A stretch of 64,000 nucleotides of DNA from Spisula solida (GCA_947247005.1 OX365948.1:9971455-10035454); one strand, 5' to 3'. Numbered from the stretch's first letter, positions 1-11,039 are shown. Program-made: numbers and translations. Notes: generated by a model from the sequence alone, not told the origin.

Positions 1-274
1 TTAGCGATATTGTCGATGTATATAAGATAACACTTGTAGCTGAAATCGCAACATTTTTATCGACTTTTATGCAGTTTTTCAATACATTTTTCAAGTCATA
101 TACGTTTGGCCAGTTGACCTGGTATTCCTAGAATAAATAACTTCTAATGAACATATTAACCACCCCAATCCCGTCATTAAACCGTGATACTAGTATTCTA
201 CGTGACTACATTACTCCAACAAGTTAATAGTGATCGGAACTATGCATTTGTACTATGTTTTATTATTTCAATGT
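1..274. other. 3' flank or last visible intron of the SOD-like gene
   Basis: AT-rich sequence with no recognisable exon. A minus-strand AATAAA hexamer at 259-264 would fit a very short 3' UTR if the stop at 275 is used. If exon 5 splices onward, this is intron. Confidence 0.4.
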
Positions 275-3200
275 TCATAGGTAAAACCCGCTGGACAACT
301 TACCCATTGTTTTGAGATCAGTTTCGGATAGTGGATTGTACCAGTTGATAGCTGTAGTACGTCCAATGGTACAACATGCCATAGGGTTGATAGTATTACC
401 ATTGACACGACTTTCTCTGTTTCCTCCAAGTCCTTCATCGTCTCTCTCTATCTTAATCTGAAGATGACACAAGAAATGTTAATTTCTGAAGATGACACAC
501 GGAATATAAATGCTATTTTCTGCCGAAAGATGACACAGGTAATGATAATGCTATTTACATTGTATATTATACCATAATCTCCATCGACATAACGCCACGT
601 GCGTGTTTACTAGATAGCATCATACTTGGGTCATTTGTCATAACACTTTCGAATAGCTCACCGCTGAAGGCAGGTAACACAATGTACATATATGTGGTTA
701 ACTCTAGTTGCTGATACTGTATCAAAATAAAAGTATACCCTCCCCCGAATCTTAATTATTACGGCTCTACACACCCAATATCATATGGCGTGCATTGTTT
801 CATTTTATAAAGGAAGACAACTCATACAGCGAGAAATCCAAACTCCTAACAGAGGTTACTCCCCTTGAAATTATAATAACAAGTGAAGTGAAGTAAAGGA
901 GGTAAATATTGCTAACCCGAGCCTCTATACCCAGACACGTCGCTCAGCTGTATCAGCGGCACGTGACATACCATTCCACGGTATAAAAGTCTGAAAAGGG
1001 TCGCATCCAAATAAGGAGGAACCAGTCCTAACCTGGTAATTTCCGGTATTCGAACCTACACACTCATGGTTACCAAATATAACTTTCAACAACTAAGTTA
1101 CCACTAACCATGCATTTGGACTTAATTTCAGAGAGAAGAGAAGCAAAACTTACGACGAAAGATCTCCCAACTGCATTATTGTTTCCTTCCAAGGATATAA
1201 CTTGATCCACAAATTGTGTCGATACAATACCATCAGCTGTTTGACGTATATTTCCCAGATCCCCAACATGTCGCAGGCTTAACAAGTAAATATAAACATA
1301 TTTAATATGCACATAATGTCACAATTGAAAGTCGGTATAGTAACAATATACACATAGTTGACAATAACGTAAGAATGGAAAGCGAGTAATGAAGATTTAC
1401 TGAATCATATTTAAGGACCCCGGTGCATCATTAACATCGTCAATTTCCGCGTCACCCCGTGACACCCCGGTGCAATGTAGATTTCCAATAATAGGAACGA
1501 CAACCTGTGAAGGGAGCATGTGTAATATCCCTATTATGTCGTTAAACACTATCAATGGTGTCATATGTTTGGCTGGGGGGGGGGGGGTTTACTTCCCGCC
1601 AAGATAGGAAACTGTATGCTAGTCCAACCACCTAATGCCCCCCTACGGTTTGAATTATTTGCATAAAATGGCACTATATTAATGCTGAAAACCCACACTT
1701 ACGGTTTATATCTCATGTAGCATTTAAAAAGAAATCCAGCGAGTTGTCCAAGTATGGCTGGTTACCAGAATGTATGAACGTAAGTAATTGTAAGAGTATG
1801 ACTGTGTTGTGTCTCTCTTCTTCTATACCATCATGACGAAGGATACCATCAAGAAAGGGAGTGATCGGTAGGCCTATAACATGTATAGTTATGTAAAATA
1901 CTATAGTTCAATTTAATACTTACAAAGCGAAATTTCTCTGTGAACCGTGTGGTGTCTGATTTGGGTTAAAATGTGGACCAACTCTAGCACAACCATCGCC
2001 GATATCACCGAACTCATGTACGTGGATACCTCTCTCTGTCTCGCCCATTGACTGAGGTAAACCAGTTAACTGTATACGTATCTGGACCTGTTGTCTACCC
2101 TCACCAATCAGCTACAATATATCACCAGCAATAACAGTAAAATCTCAATAATAAAACCATCGCAAAATTAAGATCATCATTTTCAGGTTCATTTCCACTG
2201 ATTTTTCATTTCATCAACTTCAATATTAACTCTACCACTTTTCAAAATCCCATGGATGGTCTTAAAATTGATTTTTTCGGTATCTTTCACTCGTTTGCTC
2301 TTAATCACCAAACCTCAATATTAAGACCAACTCAATAATAATACCAGGTTACAAGGACATAAAAGGAGGGTCTTACATATTATTTCTTAGCATTGTGACG
2401 TTCAGTGGAGTTTTGACTTGTTCAGTTTTCCAGGGTTACCATTTCGTTTCAGTCTGTCCATCGAGTACAAGAAAAATGATTACCATAGTCTTGACATCGG
2501 GTCCTTGGATGCCAGACTAACACTATAAAGCGTCGTTTGTTGTCGTTGTTGTCGTTGTTGATGTTGTTGATGTTGTTGATGTTGTTGTTGTTGTTGTTGT
2601 TGTTGTTGTCGTCGTCGTCGTTGACGTTGTTGTTATTGTTGTTGTTGCTGCTGTTGTCATTATTGTTGTTGTTGCTGCTGCTGTTGTCATTATTGTTGTT
2701 GTTGCTGTTGTTGTCGTTATTGTTGTTGTTGCTGCTGTTGTCATTATTGTTGTTGTTGCTGCTGTTGTCATTGTTGCTGCTGTTGTCATTATTGTTGTTG
2801 TTGCTGCTGTTGTCATTGTTGCTGTTGTTGTCGTTATTGTTGTTGTTGCTGCTGTTGTCATTGTTGCTGTTGTTGTCGTTATTGTTGTTGTTGCTGCTGT
2901 TGTCATTGTTGCTGTTGTTGTCGTTATTGTTGTTGTTGCTGCTGTTGTCATTGTTGCTGTTGTTGTCATTATTGTTGTTGTTGCTGCTGTTGTCATTGTT
3001 GCTGTTGTTGTCGTTATTGTTGTTGTTGCTGCTGTTGTCATTGTTGCTGTTGTTGTCGTTATTGTTGTTGTTGCTGCTGTTGTCATTGTTGCTGTTGTTG
3101 TCGTTATTGTTGTTGTTGCTGTTGTTGTCGTTATTGTTGGTGTTGCTGTTGTTGTCGTTATTGTTGTTGTTGCTGCTGTTGTCATTGTTGCTGTTGTTGT

Positions 3201-6200
3201 CGTTATTGTTGTTGTTGCTGCTGTTGTCATTGTTGCTGTTGTTGTCATTATTGTTGTTGTTGCTGCTGTTGTCATTGTTGCTGTTGTTGTCGTTATTGTT
3301 GTTGTTGCTGCTGTTGTCATTGTTGCTGTTGTTGTCGTTATTGTTGTTGTTGCTGCTGTTGTCATTGTTGCTGTTGTTGTCGTTATTGTTGTTGTTGCTG
3401 TTGTTGTCGTTATTGTTGTTGTTGCTGTTGTTGTCGTTATTGTTGTTGTTGCTGTTGTTGTCGTTATTGTTGTTGTTGCTGCTGTTGTCATTATTGTTGT
3501 TGTTGCTGCTGTTGTCATTGTTGCTGTTGTTGTCGTTATTGTTGTTGTTGCTGCTGTTGTCATTGTTGCTGTTGTTGTCGTTATTGTTGTTGTTGCTGTT
3601 GTTGTCATTGTTGTTGTTGTTGCTGTTGTTGTCGTTATTGTTGTTGTTGCTGCTGTTGTCATTGTTGCTGTTGTTGTCGTTATTGTTGTTGTTGCTGTTG
3701 TTGTCGTTATTGTTGTTGTTGCTGTTGTTGTCGTTATTGTTGTTGTTGCTGCTGTTGTCATTGTTGCTGTTGTTGTATGACTGAGCTCGCGTCAGTCTGG
3801 TGACCGCAAACACACACTTATATCAAAGGAAGTTTGGTCAATATAAAGGTATGATGGGGAACATATACACCTGAGGTGTCTAGATGAAACACGTGTGAAC
3901 CAAACACAAACAACAAACGATTAGTAATTTACTAATGAAAGTAAACTACGACTTGGCGATTTATAACCATATAAACACCATAAAAACATTGAATAGCTTA
4001 CAAATTGTCGGAAATCCGCTCGTCCCTTCACCGTGGACCACGTGTCGTTAAATGTACACGTGGCATATCTGTAATTATTAGGATTCTGTGCCAAACTGGC
4101 CATCATCATGGCCATTGGAGAAAGTGGAGCTGAAATTGAATAAATGGTCAATTAATTAAACTATGTTTCAATATATAAAGTAACTTCTTCATAAACTATT
4201 GTAATCATACCAAATACATGTACAAACATGTACTTCGAGTTAAAAGTTTCACAAATTTGATTTAAAACACCCCTGGACGATTTTAAAATTGACATTGCGG
4301 TAGTATTGCCGATGGTATAAAATTATTTCTGTATGCCGTCATGCCTGCTCATGTCGTAGCATGTACATCACGTTGCTAACAGCAGTTAATTGTACTTGAA
4401 ACTACGACAGTGCATGTTCATGCTTTATCCATAAATATTATCCATAATAAACTTTGACCAAAACATGAATTACACTGACTGTTTGGTAATTAATTCAGAA
4501 AAGACATCTTAATCCATGTAGTAACCATCAAGACTCTGATCAGATTGGATACACGATGTCTATCGTTCATTAAATCTCTTGTACTTGTAATTGACTGATC
4601 CCGTATCAGCAAGTTTAAAATAATGCAATCGAATTTCTGTCGTACGATCAACTTTCTCACACAGAGACACAGTTTCTATACCACGATCTACAGCAACTCT
4701 AGCAGCTCAAACTCTCAACAACAACCTCTCCATGGCAACAACCTCCATATGACAACAACCTCTCCATGGCAACAACCTATCTATGACAACAACCACTCCA
4801 TGGCAACAACCTCCATATAACAACAACATCTCCATGGCAACAACCTCTCCAAACTCAATAACAAAAAGTCTACGACGACAACTCCGTTGCATCAACATAT
4901 TTATGGCGACATCCTTTCAATGACAATAACCACTCAACAATAACCTCCCTCTATGACATCAACATATACAATGCAACACAATCTCCATGACAACAATCTC
5001 TCCATGACAACAACCTCTCTATGGAAACGACCTCTCCATGGCAACAACCTCTCTATAACAACAACCTCTCAAAAACAACCTCTCCATGGCGACAACCTCT
5101 CCATGGACCTAACCACTCACCAACAATCTGTCTGTGACAACAACCTTTTTATGGAAACAACCTCTCCGTGGCAAAAACTACTCAACGATAATCTCTCCAT
5201 GACGACCACCTCTCTATGGCATCAACATCTCTATGGCAACAACCACTCAAAATTGACCTTTCCATGACAACAACATCTCTATGACAACAGTCTCTTCAAG
5301 ACAACAACAACCTCTATGACAATAACCTCTTCATGGCACCAACCTCTCTATGACAATAACCTCTTCATAGCACCAACCTCTCTATGACGATAACCTCTTC
5401 ATGGCACCAACCTCCCTATGACAATAACCTCTTCATAGCACCAACCTTTATATGACAATTAATCTATCTTTGCAAACAACCACTAGCTGTAACCACTTTA
5501 TGGCATCAACATTCAACAACAACCTTTCTATGACAAAAACCTCCCCATCACAACAACTTCTTTATAGCAACAGGAGGTTGCGGAGATAAAATAATCTCAG
5601 ACTTATTATATTCAGTCAAATGCATCTCATTTTTTAAACTCCGAACCTTCGACATCCTGTCGGACCAAAGGGTTTAATGCATCAAGCTAGCCGGCTAAAC
5701 TGTTATATCGAGATTTAGATGAGATGCAGTCAACTGTCAACTAAAAGTTATGAAAAGAGTATACGTATAGACCGCCAAACGATCAAATAAATAACAATGT
5801 GTCTAACTGACTTACCGGATAGCGGTCTAAGTGGGCCCATAGGTCCGAACATTTGACCAGGTGTACCAAACCCAGCCGAACCCGGTCCAAATGGTGGCCT
5901 TAATGGTGATCCGAACCCACCAATTGGAAAACCTGTTCTGGGTTGCCCTGGTTGGGTGGCTCCCCCGACACCCGGTGGAAACCTTGTTTGTGGTCCAGGA
6001 AATCCTGTCTGTGTACCTGGAAACCCTGTCTGTGTACCTGGAAACCCTGCCGGTGACCCAGGAAACCTCGACTGGGCTCCAGGAAAACCGGTTGGAGTCC
6101 CTGTAAATCCTGGTTGAACTCCTGGTCTACTAGTTTGAAATTGTGGTCCTTGACATATTATTCCACTCACAAACACACTCAATAATAACACAATAGTTCT

Positions 6201-6212
6201 CATCCTGGACAT
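275..6212 (-). CDS. Secreted Cu/Zn-SOD-like protein, whole visible gene
   Basis: Five exons join in frame: 6212-5816, 4129-4002, 2111-1924, 1277-1154 and 457-304, each with GT-AG borders (junction phases 1, 0, 2, 0). They encode a signal peptide, a Gly/Phe/Pro-rich repeat region and a Cu/Zn superoxide dismutase domain. The domain shows [21 protein letters not shown] and ACCTIG. Against human SOD1 it keeps His46, His48, His63, His71, His80, Asp83, Cys57 and Cys146. The position of copper ligand His120 is Lys (GRSFV/IKIERDD) and Arg143 is Pro. Known family: extracellular SODs and the SOD-like bivalve plasma proteins pernin and dominin/cavortin, some of which have weak or no SOD activity. Inference: an abundant secreted metal-binding or structural haemolymph protein rather than a normal dismutase. 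If translation runs to the stop at 275-277 the product is 339 aa. A GTAAGT donor after 304 could instead lead to further exons left of the window. Confidence 0.88.
304..457 (-). CDS. SOD-like gene exon 5: C-terminal part, copper His replaced
   Basis: The acceptor is CATCTTCAG at 458 and above. The exon reads [13 protein letters not shown], then [20 protein letters not shown], which aligns with HEKADDLGKGGN...GSRLACGVIG of SOD1. The DD-GG-N spacing fixes the alignment, so the copper ligand His120 position is Lys and the substrate-guiding Arg143 position is Pro. The cysteine of the intramolecular disulfide (ACC) is kept. After the domain come about 20 extra residues. Either the GTAAGT at 298-303 is a donor, or translation runs on through GKLSSGFYL to TGA at 275-277. 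An AATAAA-like signal lies at 259-264 on the minus strand. Confidence 0.88.
458..1153 (-). other. SOD-like gene intron 4
   Basis: Non-coding. Next to the exon 5 acceptor the motif GAAGATGACACA (plus strand) occurs at about 461, 487 and as GAAAGATGACACA near 525, so the 3' splice-site region appears duplicated. The rest is unique AT-rich sequence. Confidence 0.6.
1154..1277 (-). CDS. SOD-like gene exon 4: zinc ligands and Greek-key loop
   Basis: The acceptor TTAAG precedes 1277 and the donor GTAAGT follows 1154. The 124 nt encode [18 protein letters not shown], then [16 protein letters not shown]. His80 and Asp83 equivalents are in RHVGDLGN. The exon ends in phase 0 after GRSFV, exactly where SOD1 reads GRTLVV before its copper-binding His120. 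Confidence 0.93.
1278..1923 (-). other. SOD-like gene intron 3
   Basis: Non-coding between exons 4 and 3. It contains a G homopolymer run at about 1575-1587 and nothing else recognisable. Confidence 0.6.
1924..2111 (-). CDS. SOD-like gene exon 3: copper/zinc loop
   Basis: The acceptor TTGTAG is at 2112-2117 and the donor GTAAGT follows 1924. The 188-nt exon starts in phase 0 with [19 protein letters not shown]. It contains [14 protein letters not shown] (His46 and His48 equivalents; Cys57), GPHFNP (bridging His63) and TPHG (zinc His71). This is the signature block of Cu/Zn SOD. It leaves two bases for the codon shared with exon 4. Confidence 0.93.
2535..3776. repeat. Triplet array with 45-bp and 27-bp higher-order units in intron 2
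   Basis: About 1.24 kb of TTG/CTG/TCG/TCA/TTA triplets on the plus strand. Triplets are arranged in higher-order units: a 15-triplet (45-bp) unit beginning GCTGCTGTTGTCATTG and a 9-triplet (27-bp) unit GCTGTTGTTGTCGTTATTG.... Reading frames stay open for over 400 codons on both strands (Asn/Ser/Asp, Thr/Ala or Leu/Ser runs). It lies between the exon 3 acceptor and exon 2 donor, so I treat it as intronic, not coding. Confidence 0.9.
3777..4001 (-). other. SOD-like gene intron 2, part next to exon 2
   Basis: Unique AT-rich sequence between the triplet array and the exon 2 donor. No further exon seen. Confidence 0.5.
4002..4129 (-). CDS. SOD-like gene exon 2: start of SOD domain
   Basis: The acceptor TTTCAG precedes 4129 and the donor GTAAGC follows 4002. 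The 128-nt exon completes an Ala codon with exon 1 and reads [14 protein letters not shown], then [14 protein letters not shown], then [10 protein letters not shown]. The YATCTF...VKGRADF stretch matches the first beta-strands of the Cu/Zn SOD barrel (compare the V-KG-GPVQG...I-F pattern of SOD1). It ends in phase 0. Confidence 0.85.
4130..4714 (-). other. SOD-like gene intron 1, distal part
   Basis: Unique AT-rich sequence between exon 2 and the 20-bp minisatellite. Short open frames look non-coding. Confidence 0.5.
4715..5575. repeat. Degenerate ~20-bp minisatellite in intron 1
   Basis: About 40 degenerate copies of a unit like CAACAACCTCTCCATGGCAA (variants CTATGACAA, TTCATGGCAC). The units differ by substitutions and small indels, so the array is old. 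It lies wholly in the first intron of the SOD-like gene. Confidence 0.85.
5816..6212 (-). CDS. SOD-like gene exon 1: signal peptide and FPG-repeat extension
   Basis: The exon opens with [20 protein letters not shown], a basic start followed by a hydrophobic core typical of a secretion signal. After it come about 110 residues dominated by Gly, Pro, Phe, Thr and Gln. A 7-residue repeat (GFPGTQT and variants such as GFPGAQS, GFPGPQT) occurs about six times; at DNA level it is a 21-bp tandem repeat at about 5990-6110. A second in-frame Met at codon 4 (6203) could also start. The exon ends TATCCG/GTAAGT in phase 1 at 5816. The Gly-X-Pro content is collagen-like, but the GFPGxQx spacing is not a strict GXY triple-helix register, so a disordered linker is as likely. 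Confidence 0.85.
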
Positions 6213-6274
6213 TAAATAAGTGTCAATTTTTTTTCCTCAAAAATATTAATAATTAACGTTAATTTCTTGTCATA

Positions 6275-6284
6275 TATATCCGCT
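6275..6284 (-). promoter_or_regulatory. Possible TATA box of the SOD-like gene
   Basis: GATATATATG on the minus strand lies about 65-70 bp upstream of the start codon. That would place transcription initiation near 6245-6250 with a short leader. A perfect TTAACGTTAA palindrome lies at 6253-6262. Sequence resemblance only. Confidence 0.25.
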
Positions 6285-7057
6285 TGTAAAAATATAATGT
6301 TGATAAAATGACTATATTTACGTATGTTGTCGAAGGGCGGAGCTTAAAATCTGACATATTTGACTGACAGTTGACAATGAGAACAATTTACGTTTAAGGA
6401 AGTCGATAAAAAAGTACGATCACTAATTGGTCGATATTGACAAACCTTCGATATTGATTAATCACTGAACGCTTGTTTATGAAATCACTAAACATTATTC
6501 ATTATTTGCATTTTACGCGTATTCCGTCAAATTACCGGCTATATACGTCATAACGGGATGTCCTTTTGACCGCGTACGCCCGCAATTTCACACGTGTAGT
6601 AAATGTTTTGCCGAAATCTACGGGACAATCCTTGCGCGCTCAATCCTTGTCTATTATTTAATTTGTTTTGATCGATCAAAGATACCTAATCGATGACTAT
6701 ACATGTCGTCATTGACAAATAACTGTCATTTTAACAAAATAAACAAGTAATTATTGAGACCCTCCACGGAGACAGCGCAAACATATCGACAAAAAAGGCC
6801 TATTACTGTCATCGGACAATTGATAAAATTATATATGATATACATTTTTGTGATAATTAATGCTCTATTCAACAAATGCAGGTATTTTGTGAGTATATTA
6901 TATCATAAAAATGCGTATCATATAAAACTCAAACCGTGAAATAAGACTATATTTTACTCTAGAACAGCGGAGTATGTTTGAAAGTACAATGTAATAACGT
7001 CGCGGACATGTAAATTTGTTCTACACATAAATCATTTTCAAATGTCACATTATTTTT
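6285..7057. other. Intergenic region upstream of the SOD-like gene
   Basis: No gene seen. A relatively CpG-rich patch at about 6515-6640 (ACGCGT, ATACGTCATAACGGG, CCGCGTACGCCCGC) may be promoter-proximal; it includes a TACGTCAT element resembling a CRE site. The rest is AT-rich. Confidence 0.4.
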
Positions 7058-7400
7058 TCACAGCATAAGTTCAAAACGTTTCCCTTTATTCTGCAAAACC
7101 AGCCCTAAAATACGTCGAAAATAACCAATTGAAACCTTGCATGTTGCACCACCGAAGCTATAAATTTCACACTGAATTGAAATTTTCAAACAAATATAGT
7201 TTCTGGGTTTTGAGTATTCATTCCTTCCTCTAGGCATCCACATTAAAAGAAACCCGAAGGGTTTAAGTCTGGTGAGTGTAGATGCCAAGTAAATGTATGG
7301 TCTTCGGCGAAATGATACAGTGGCCAAATTTCTTAAAATCACTGAAAATGTATGGCAGCATCAAGGACGGTATGGACGTCACCTTTATATCACATACATT
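7058..7400 (-). pseudogene. Decayed mariner/DDE-type transposase C-terminal fragment
   Basis: The minus strand reads WHLHSPDLNPSGFF in one frame, then LLMWMPRGRNEY and, further on, YFRRILGLVLQNKGKRFELM in the neighbouring frame. This follows the family pattern WPxxSPDLNPxDFFLWGYLK ... NFRRRLxxCIxxNGxHF found at the C-terminus of mariner-like (IS630/Tc1-mariner) transposases, where the Asp of SPDLNP is the last catalytic residue. A frameshift between SGFF and LLMW and the lack of an upstream catalytic domain mark it as a relic. Family is recognised by motif; the subfamily is not. Confidence 0.6.
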
Positions 7401-7599
7401 TATTAGTCATATCCAAACAAACTTGGGCTCATTAGCTTTATAACAATGGTCAAACCACTTCTCTATCATAAAATCTGACAAAGTTATTAAAGTTATTTAT
7501 GTTACCATATATTAATGATCCCCCTGTACGGTTATGTTGTGTTACGTAAATTTCAGAGAATCTGACGGTGAAAGTTGGTGACGCTGTGATCAAACCAAT

Positions 7600-8300
7600 A
7601 GTCCATGAGCCACCAATAGAAGACCCTCCCCCCCCCTAGGGAATTTTGGTCACTATATTTTTCTGAAAGCATATGGTCCCTGGAGTATTTTCCTGAAGTC
7701 TGCACTTTGGCCATTGGGGCGTTAAGATTTTTTGGGGTAAAACGTCAAAAAATATAAACGAAAAGTACCAATTTTCGGAATCGGTTAACTACAATCTTAT
7801 TTATTATGTTATTTTAAAATAAATCTCTGTAACAGGTAGATATTAACCTGTCCTATCTAGACTGAAAAAAATCAGAGTGCTGCTATTGTGCAAAATGGCT
7901 TTTTTGGGGTAAAACGCTAAAAATTATAAGAGAAAAGTGCGAATTTTTGGAATCTGTGGACTGCATTGGCATTTATTTTTTTTTTTTTTTAAAAATACTC
8001 TTAATTGAAAGATATTATAGTGCAGTTTCATACTGCAAAAAAATTAAAGCCATGTTATTACGCAAAGTGTGATATTTTTGGGGTAAAACATCAAAAAATA
8101 TAAACCGAAAAGTGGGAATATTAGGAATCTGTAGATTACAATAAAACCATTCCTATGAGAATTTTTTTGTAACTAAATAATATTAATGTGATAAATTTGT
8201 AGTAACATGCAGTTTAAGATTTCAAATATATATTGCCAGATGAGATACTTTGGGGGAAAATTACAAAAATAATAAATGGAAAGTGTGATTTTTGGGAATT
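7600..8300. repeat. Left arm of a large inverted repeat: ~172-bp monomers
   Basis: The landmark GGGGTAAAAC recurs at about 7733, 7907 and 8080, with a variant near 8250, giving a period of 170-174 bp. The outer edge (TAGTCCATGAGCC, C-run, CTAGGGAATTT) is matched in reverse complement near 11980-12022. Arms are diverged but clearly related. Confidence 0.8.
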
Positions 8301-8329
8301 GGTGTCCTAGTTGTAACTTACGACCATCA

Positions 8330-10745
8330 GGTACGGACATTCCTAGTCCTAATGGGTATTCAAAATTACATTCTAACCATATATAGGCAGTTCTGGTACT
8401 GTTGGATAAATTATTATTAAACCTCTAAGTACATCCATACCTAGTCCTAATTGGTACATACGAATAACCATTACATGCAATATTGGTTCTATTTAGCACT
8501 AAACAACCCTATACAGACATCAGTTGTCCTATCGGGTATTAACTACCACCATGCACAGACAGTCCTAGTCTAATTTGATAGCATACCCAATACCATTCCT
8601 AGTTCTATTTGATATTCAAAACCACCATACTTATACAGATATTGCTGGTCAGGCTGGGTACCAATAACCACTGGTAGGTACATTCATTCCTCGTCTTAAT
8701 GGGTAGTCACACTTACCATGTTCTAATTGGGTACTCGTAACTGCTTATTGAAGTACATACATGCCCAGTCATAGTGGTGACTTACATATCCATATACAGA
8801 CATTCCTGGTCCTATTTGGTACTCTAAACCACCATGTACAGGCATTATAGGTGCAATTGGGTACTCATTTCCACCATGTACATATATTGCTGGTCGTAAA
8901 GAATACTCATAACCACTAGGTTCAGACATTCTCGTTGGATACTGCCGATCATCAATTGACAACTCAGGCGCGCCATGTGGCTACATGCTTGGCCTTATTG
9001 ACCACTCATAACATATGTACTACTCGAAACCTTCATTTACAAAATCAGTTGTCCGATTGGGAACTACCAACTACTAGGTGCGACCATTTGTTGTCCTATT
9101 GGGTAATCACTACCCCCGTGTACAGACTGTGATGTTTTTATTGGATACTCATACATACATTCCTAGTCATAGTGGGTACCCCAACTACCATGTACATGCA
9201 TGCCTGGTCCTATTGAATACACAAAACCACAATGTACAGACATTTGTGACTGGGTTGGGCACTAACAACCACTAGGTGCAGTCATATGTTGTTCTATTTG
9301 GTCACTGATACAGGCAGTCCTGGCCCTATCAGGGATACATAACCACTAGATGCATACATTTAGTGTCATAGTGGGTACTCAAAACCACTATGTTCATGCA
9401 TAAGTGGTATAATCGAGTCCTCACAGCCACTATACTCAGCCATTATTGGTCTCTGTGGGTACTGACTACCATGCATATACATACATTCCTGGTCGTACAG
9501 GGTGCCTATAACCACGATTAACAGACATTCCTGTTTAGGATAGATACTGGACATCATCATGTTTAGACATCTCTCAATCACTAGTTACATACATTATTGG
9601 TCTTATTGAGTACAGACAACTATTGGGATCACCCATTCCTTGTCCTATTGACACTATGTAGAGACATTCCTGGTCTTTAAAATTCAGCAGTGAGCATGCC
9701 TAACCATCAGCTGTGACCATATTTTTCATCAAATTGGGTAATCACTAACCCCATGTACATGAAGCATGGTCTAATTAGATACTCATATCGACTAGGTACA
9801 TACATTTCAAGTCCTAGTGGGTACCCACAACTATCTTGTCCCATGCATTCCTTGTCCTATTGGATACTCCAAACCACAATGTACAGACGATTGCAGACGG
9901 ATTAGGTACTAACAACCACTAGGTGCGGTCATTTTTTGTCTGATTGAGTCATGATTACCACGATGTACAGACAGTCCTGACTTTATTAGGTACTCATAAC
10001 CACTGGATACATACATTCCTAGACTAAGTGGGTACCCGTAACCACCATGTACATGCATAAGAAGTGTGATAAAGTACTTGCAGCTACAATACACAACCGT
10101 TATAGGTCCTATTGGGTACCCACTACTATCATTTACTAGTACATGTACATACATTCATGGTATTATTTGGTATGCATAGCAACTATTCCGGATCCTGTTA
10201 TGTACATACATTACTGGTCTTGTTGGGTACAGACAACCATTAGGAGCACCCATTCCTCGTCCTATTGACGACTTAGTGCCTAAGTAGAACATTCCTGGTC
10301 TTGTTAGGCAATCATAAACACTGAGTAAATCAGTCCTAGTCCATGTATGTATTCACGACCACCTTGCACATAAACTCCTAGTGTATATTAGGTACTCATA
10401 ACCATTAGGTACATCCATCCTAGTCCTAATGGGTACCCACAACCACCGTGTTCATGCATACTTGGTTGTATTTGGTACTCATAACCACTAGGTGCATCAA
10501 TTAGAGGGTACCCAATACCACTAGGTACAGGTATTTATGGTGCTGTATGGTACTGACACACACCATGAGCAGACAGTACTACTGGATACACACATCCATG
10601 GTCTTATAGGATGTGCACTATCATGTGGTATCTCATTTATTGCACTATGTGTACTGGTAACTACAAGGTCGAGAGATTCCTGGTCCTCTTGAATACTCAC
10701 AACCACCCAGAACAGCCATTCCTGACACAACCATGATGCACAGCC
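8330..10745. repeat. Degenerate ~40-bp array between the inverted arms
   Basis: About 60 degenerate units of roughly 40 bp with the alternating phrases ACTCATAACCACTAGGTACA, TACATTCCTAGTCCTATTGG and ACAACCACCATGTACA. Strongly diverged and not coding: stops interrupt all frames regularly. Confidence 0.85.
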
Positions 10746-10973
10746 ATTGTGTCACAAGGAATAGCTGTACAATAACATTTGAAAAAAAATGAATGTATAT
10801 TTACCCCACCCACTCTTGTAAAATACATGTTAGTATAACTTAACACAATCCATACAAATGTTACCGATGCCAACTATAACATACATTGCAAACAAAGTGA
10901 AAAATGGAAATAGATTTCAAAATCATATTGTGAGTACTTGTAAATAAGTAGAACGGCTGTTTTCAATACTTTA

Positions 10974-11020
10974 GTCATTTTGACGGCCATTTTGATGGCC
11001 ATTTTGATGGCCATTTTCCA
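10974..11020. repeat. Short 15-bp repeat GGCCATTTTGATG
   Basis: Four near-copies of TTTTGATGGCCA in tandem, immediately outside the inner end of the right arm. Confidence 0.7.
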
Positions 11021-11039
11021 TAATAGACCCACCTTTTGT

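Noticed and set aside
2449..3813. 454-codon Asn/Ser/Asp-rich and other long open frames
   Set aside because: They arise from the triplet array. The region lies in intron 2 between well-supported SOD exons, and frames on both strands are equally open.
7100..7342. Treating the 94-codon minus-strand frame as an intact gene
   Set aside because: The catalytic SPDLNP motif is out of frame with the rest, so it is a transposase relic.
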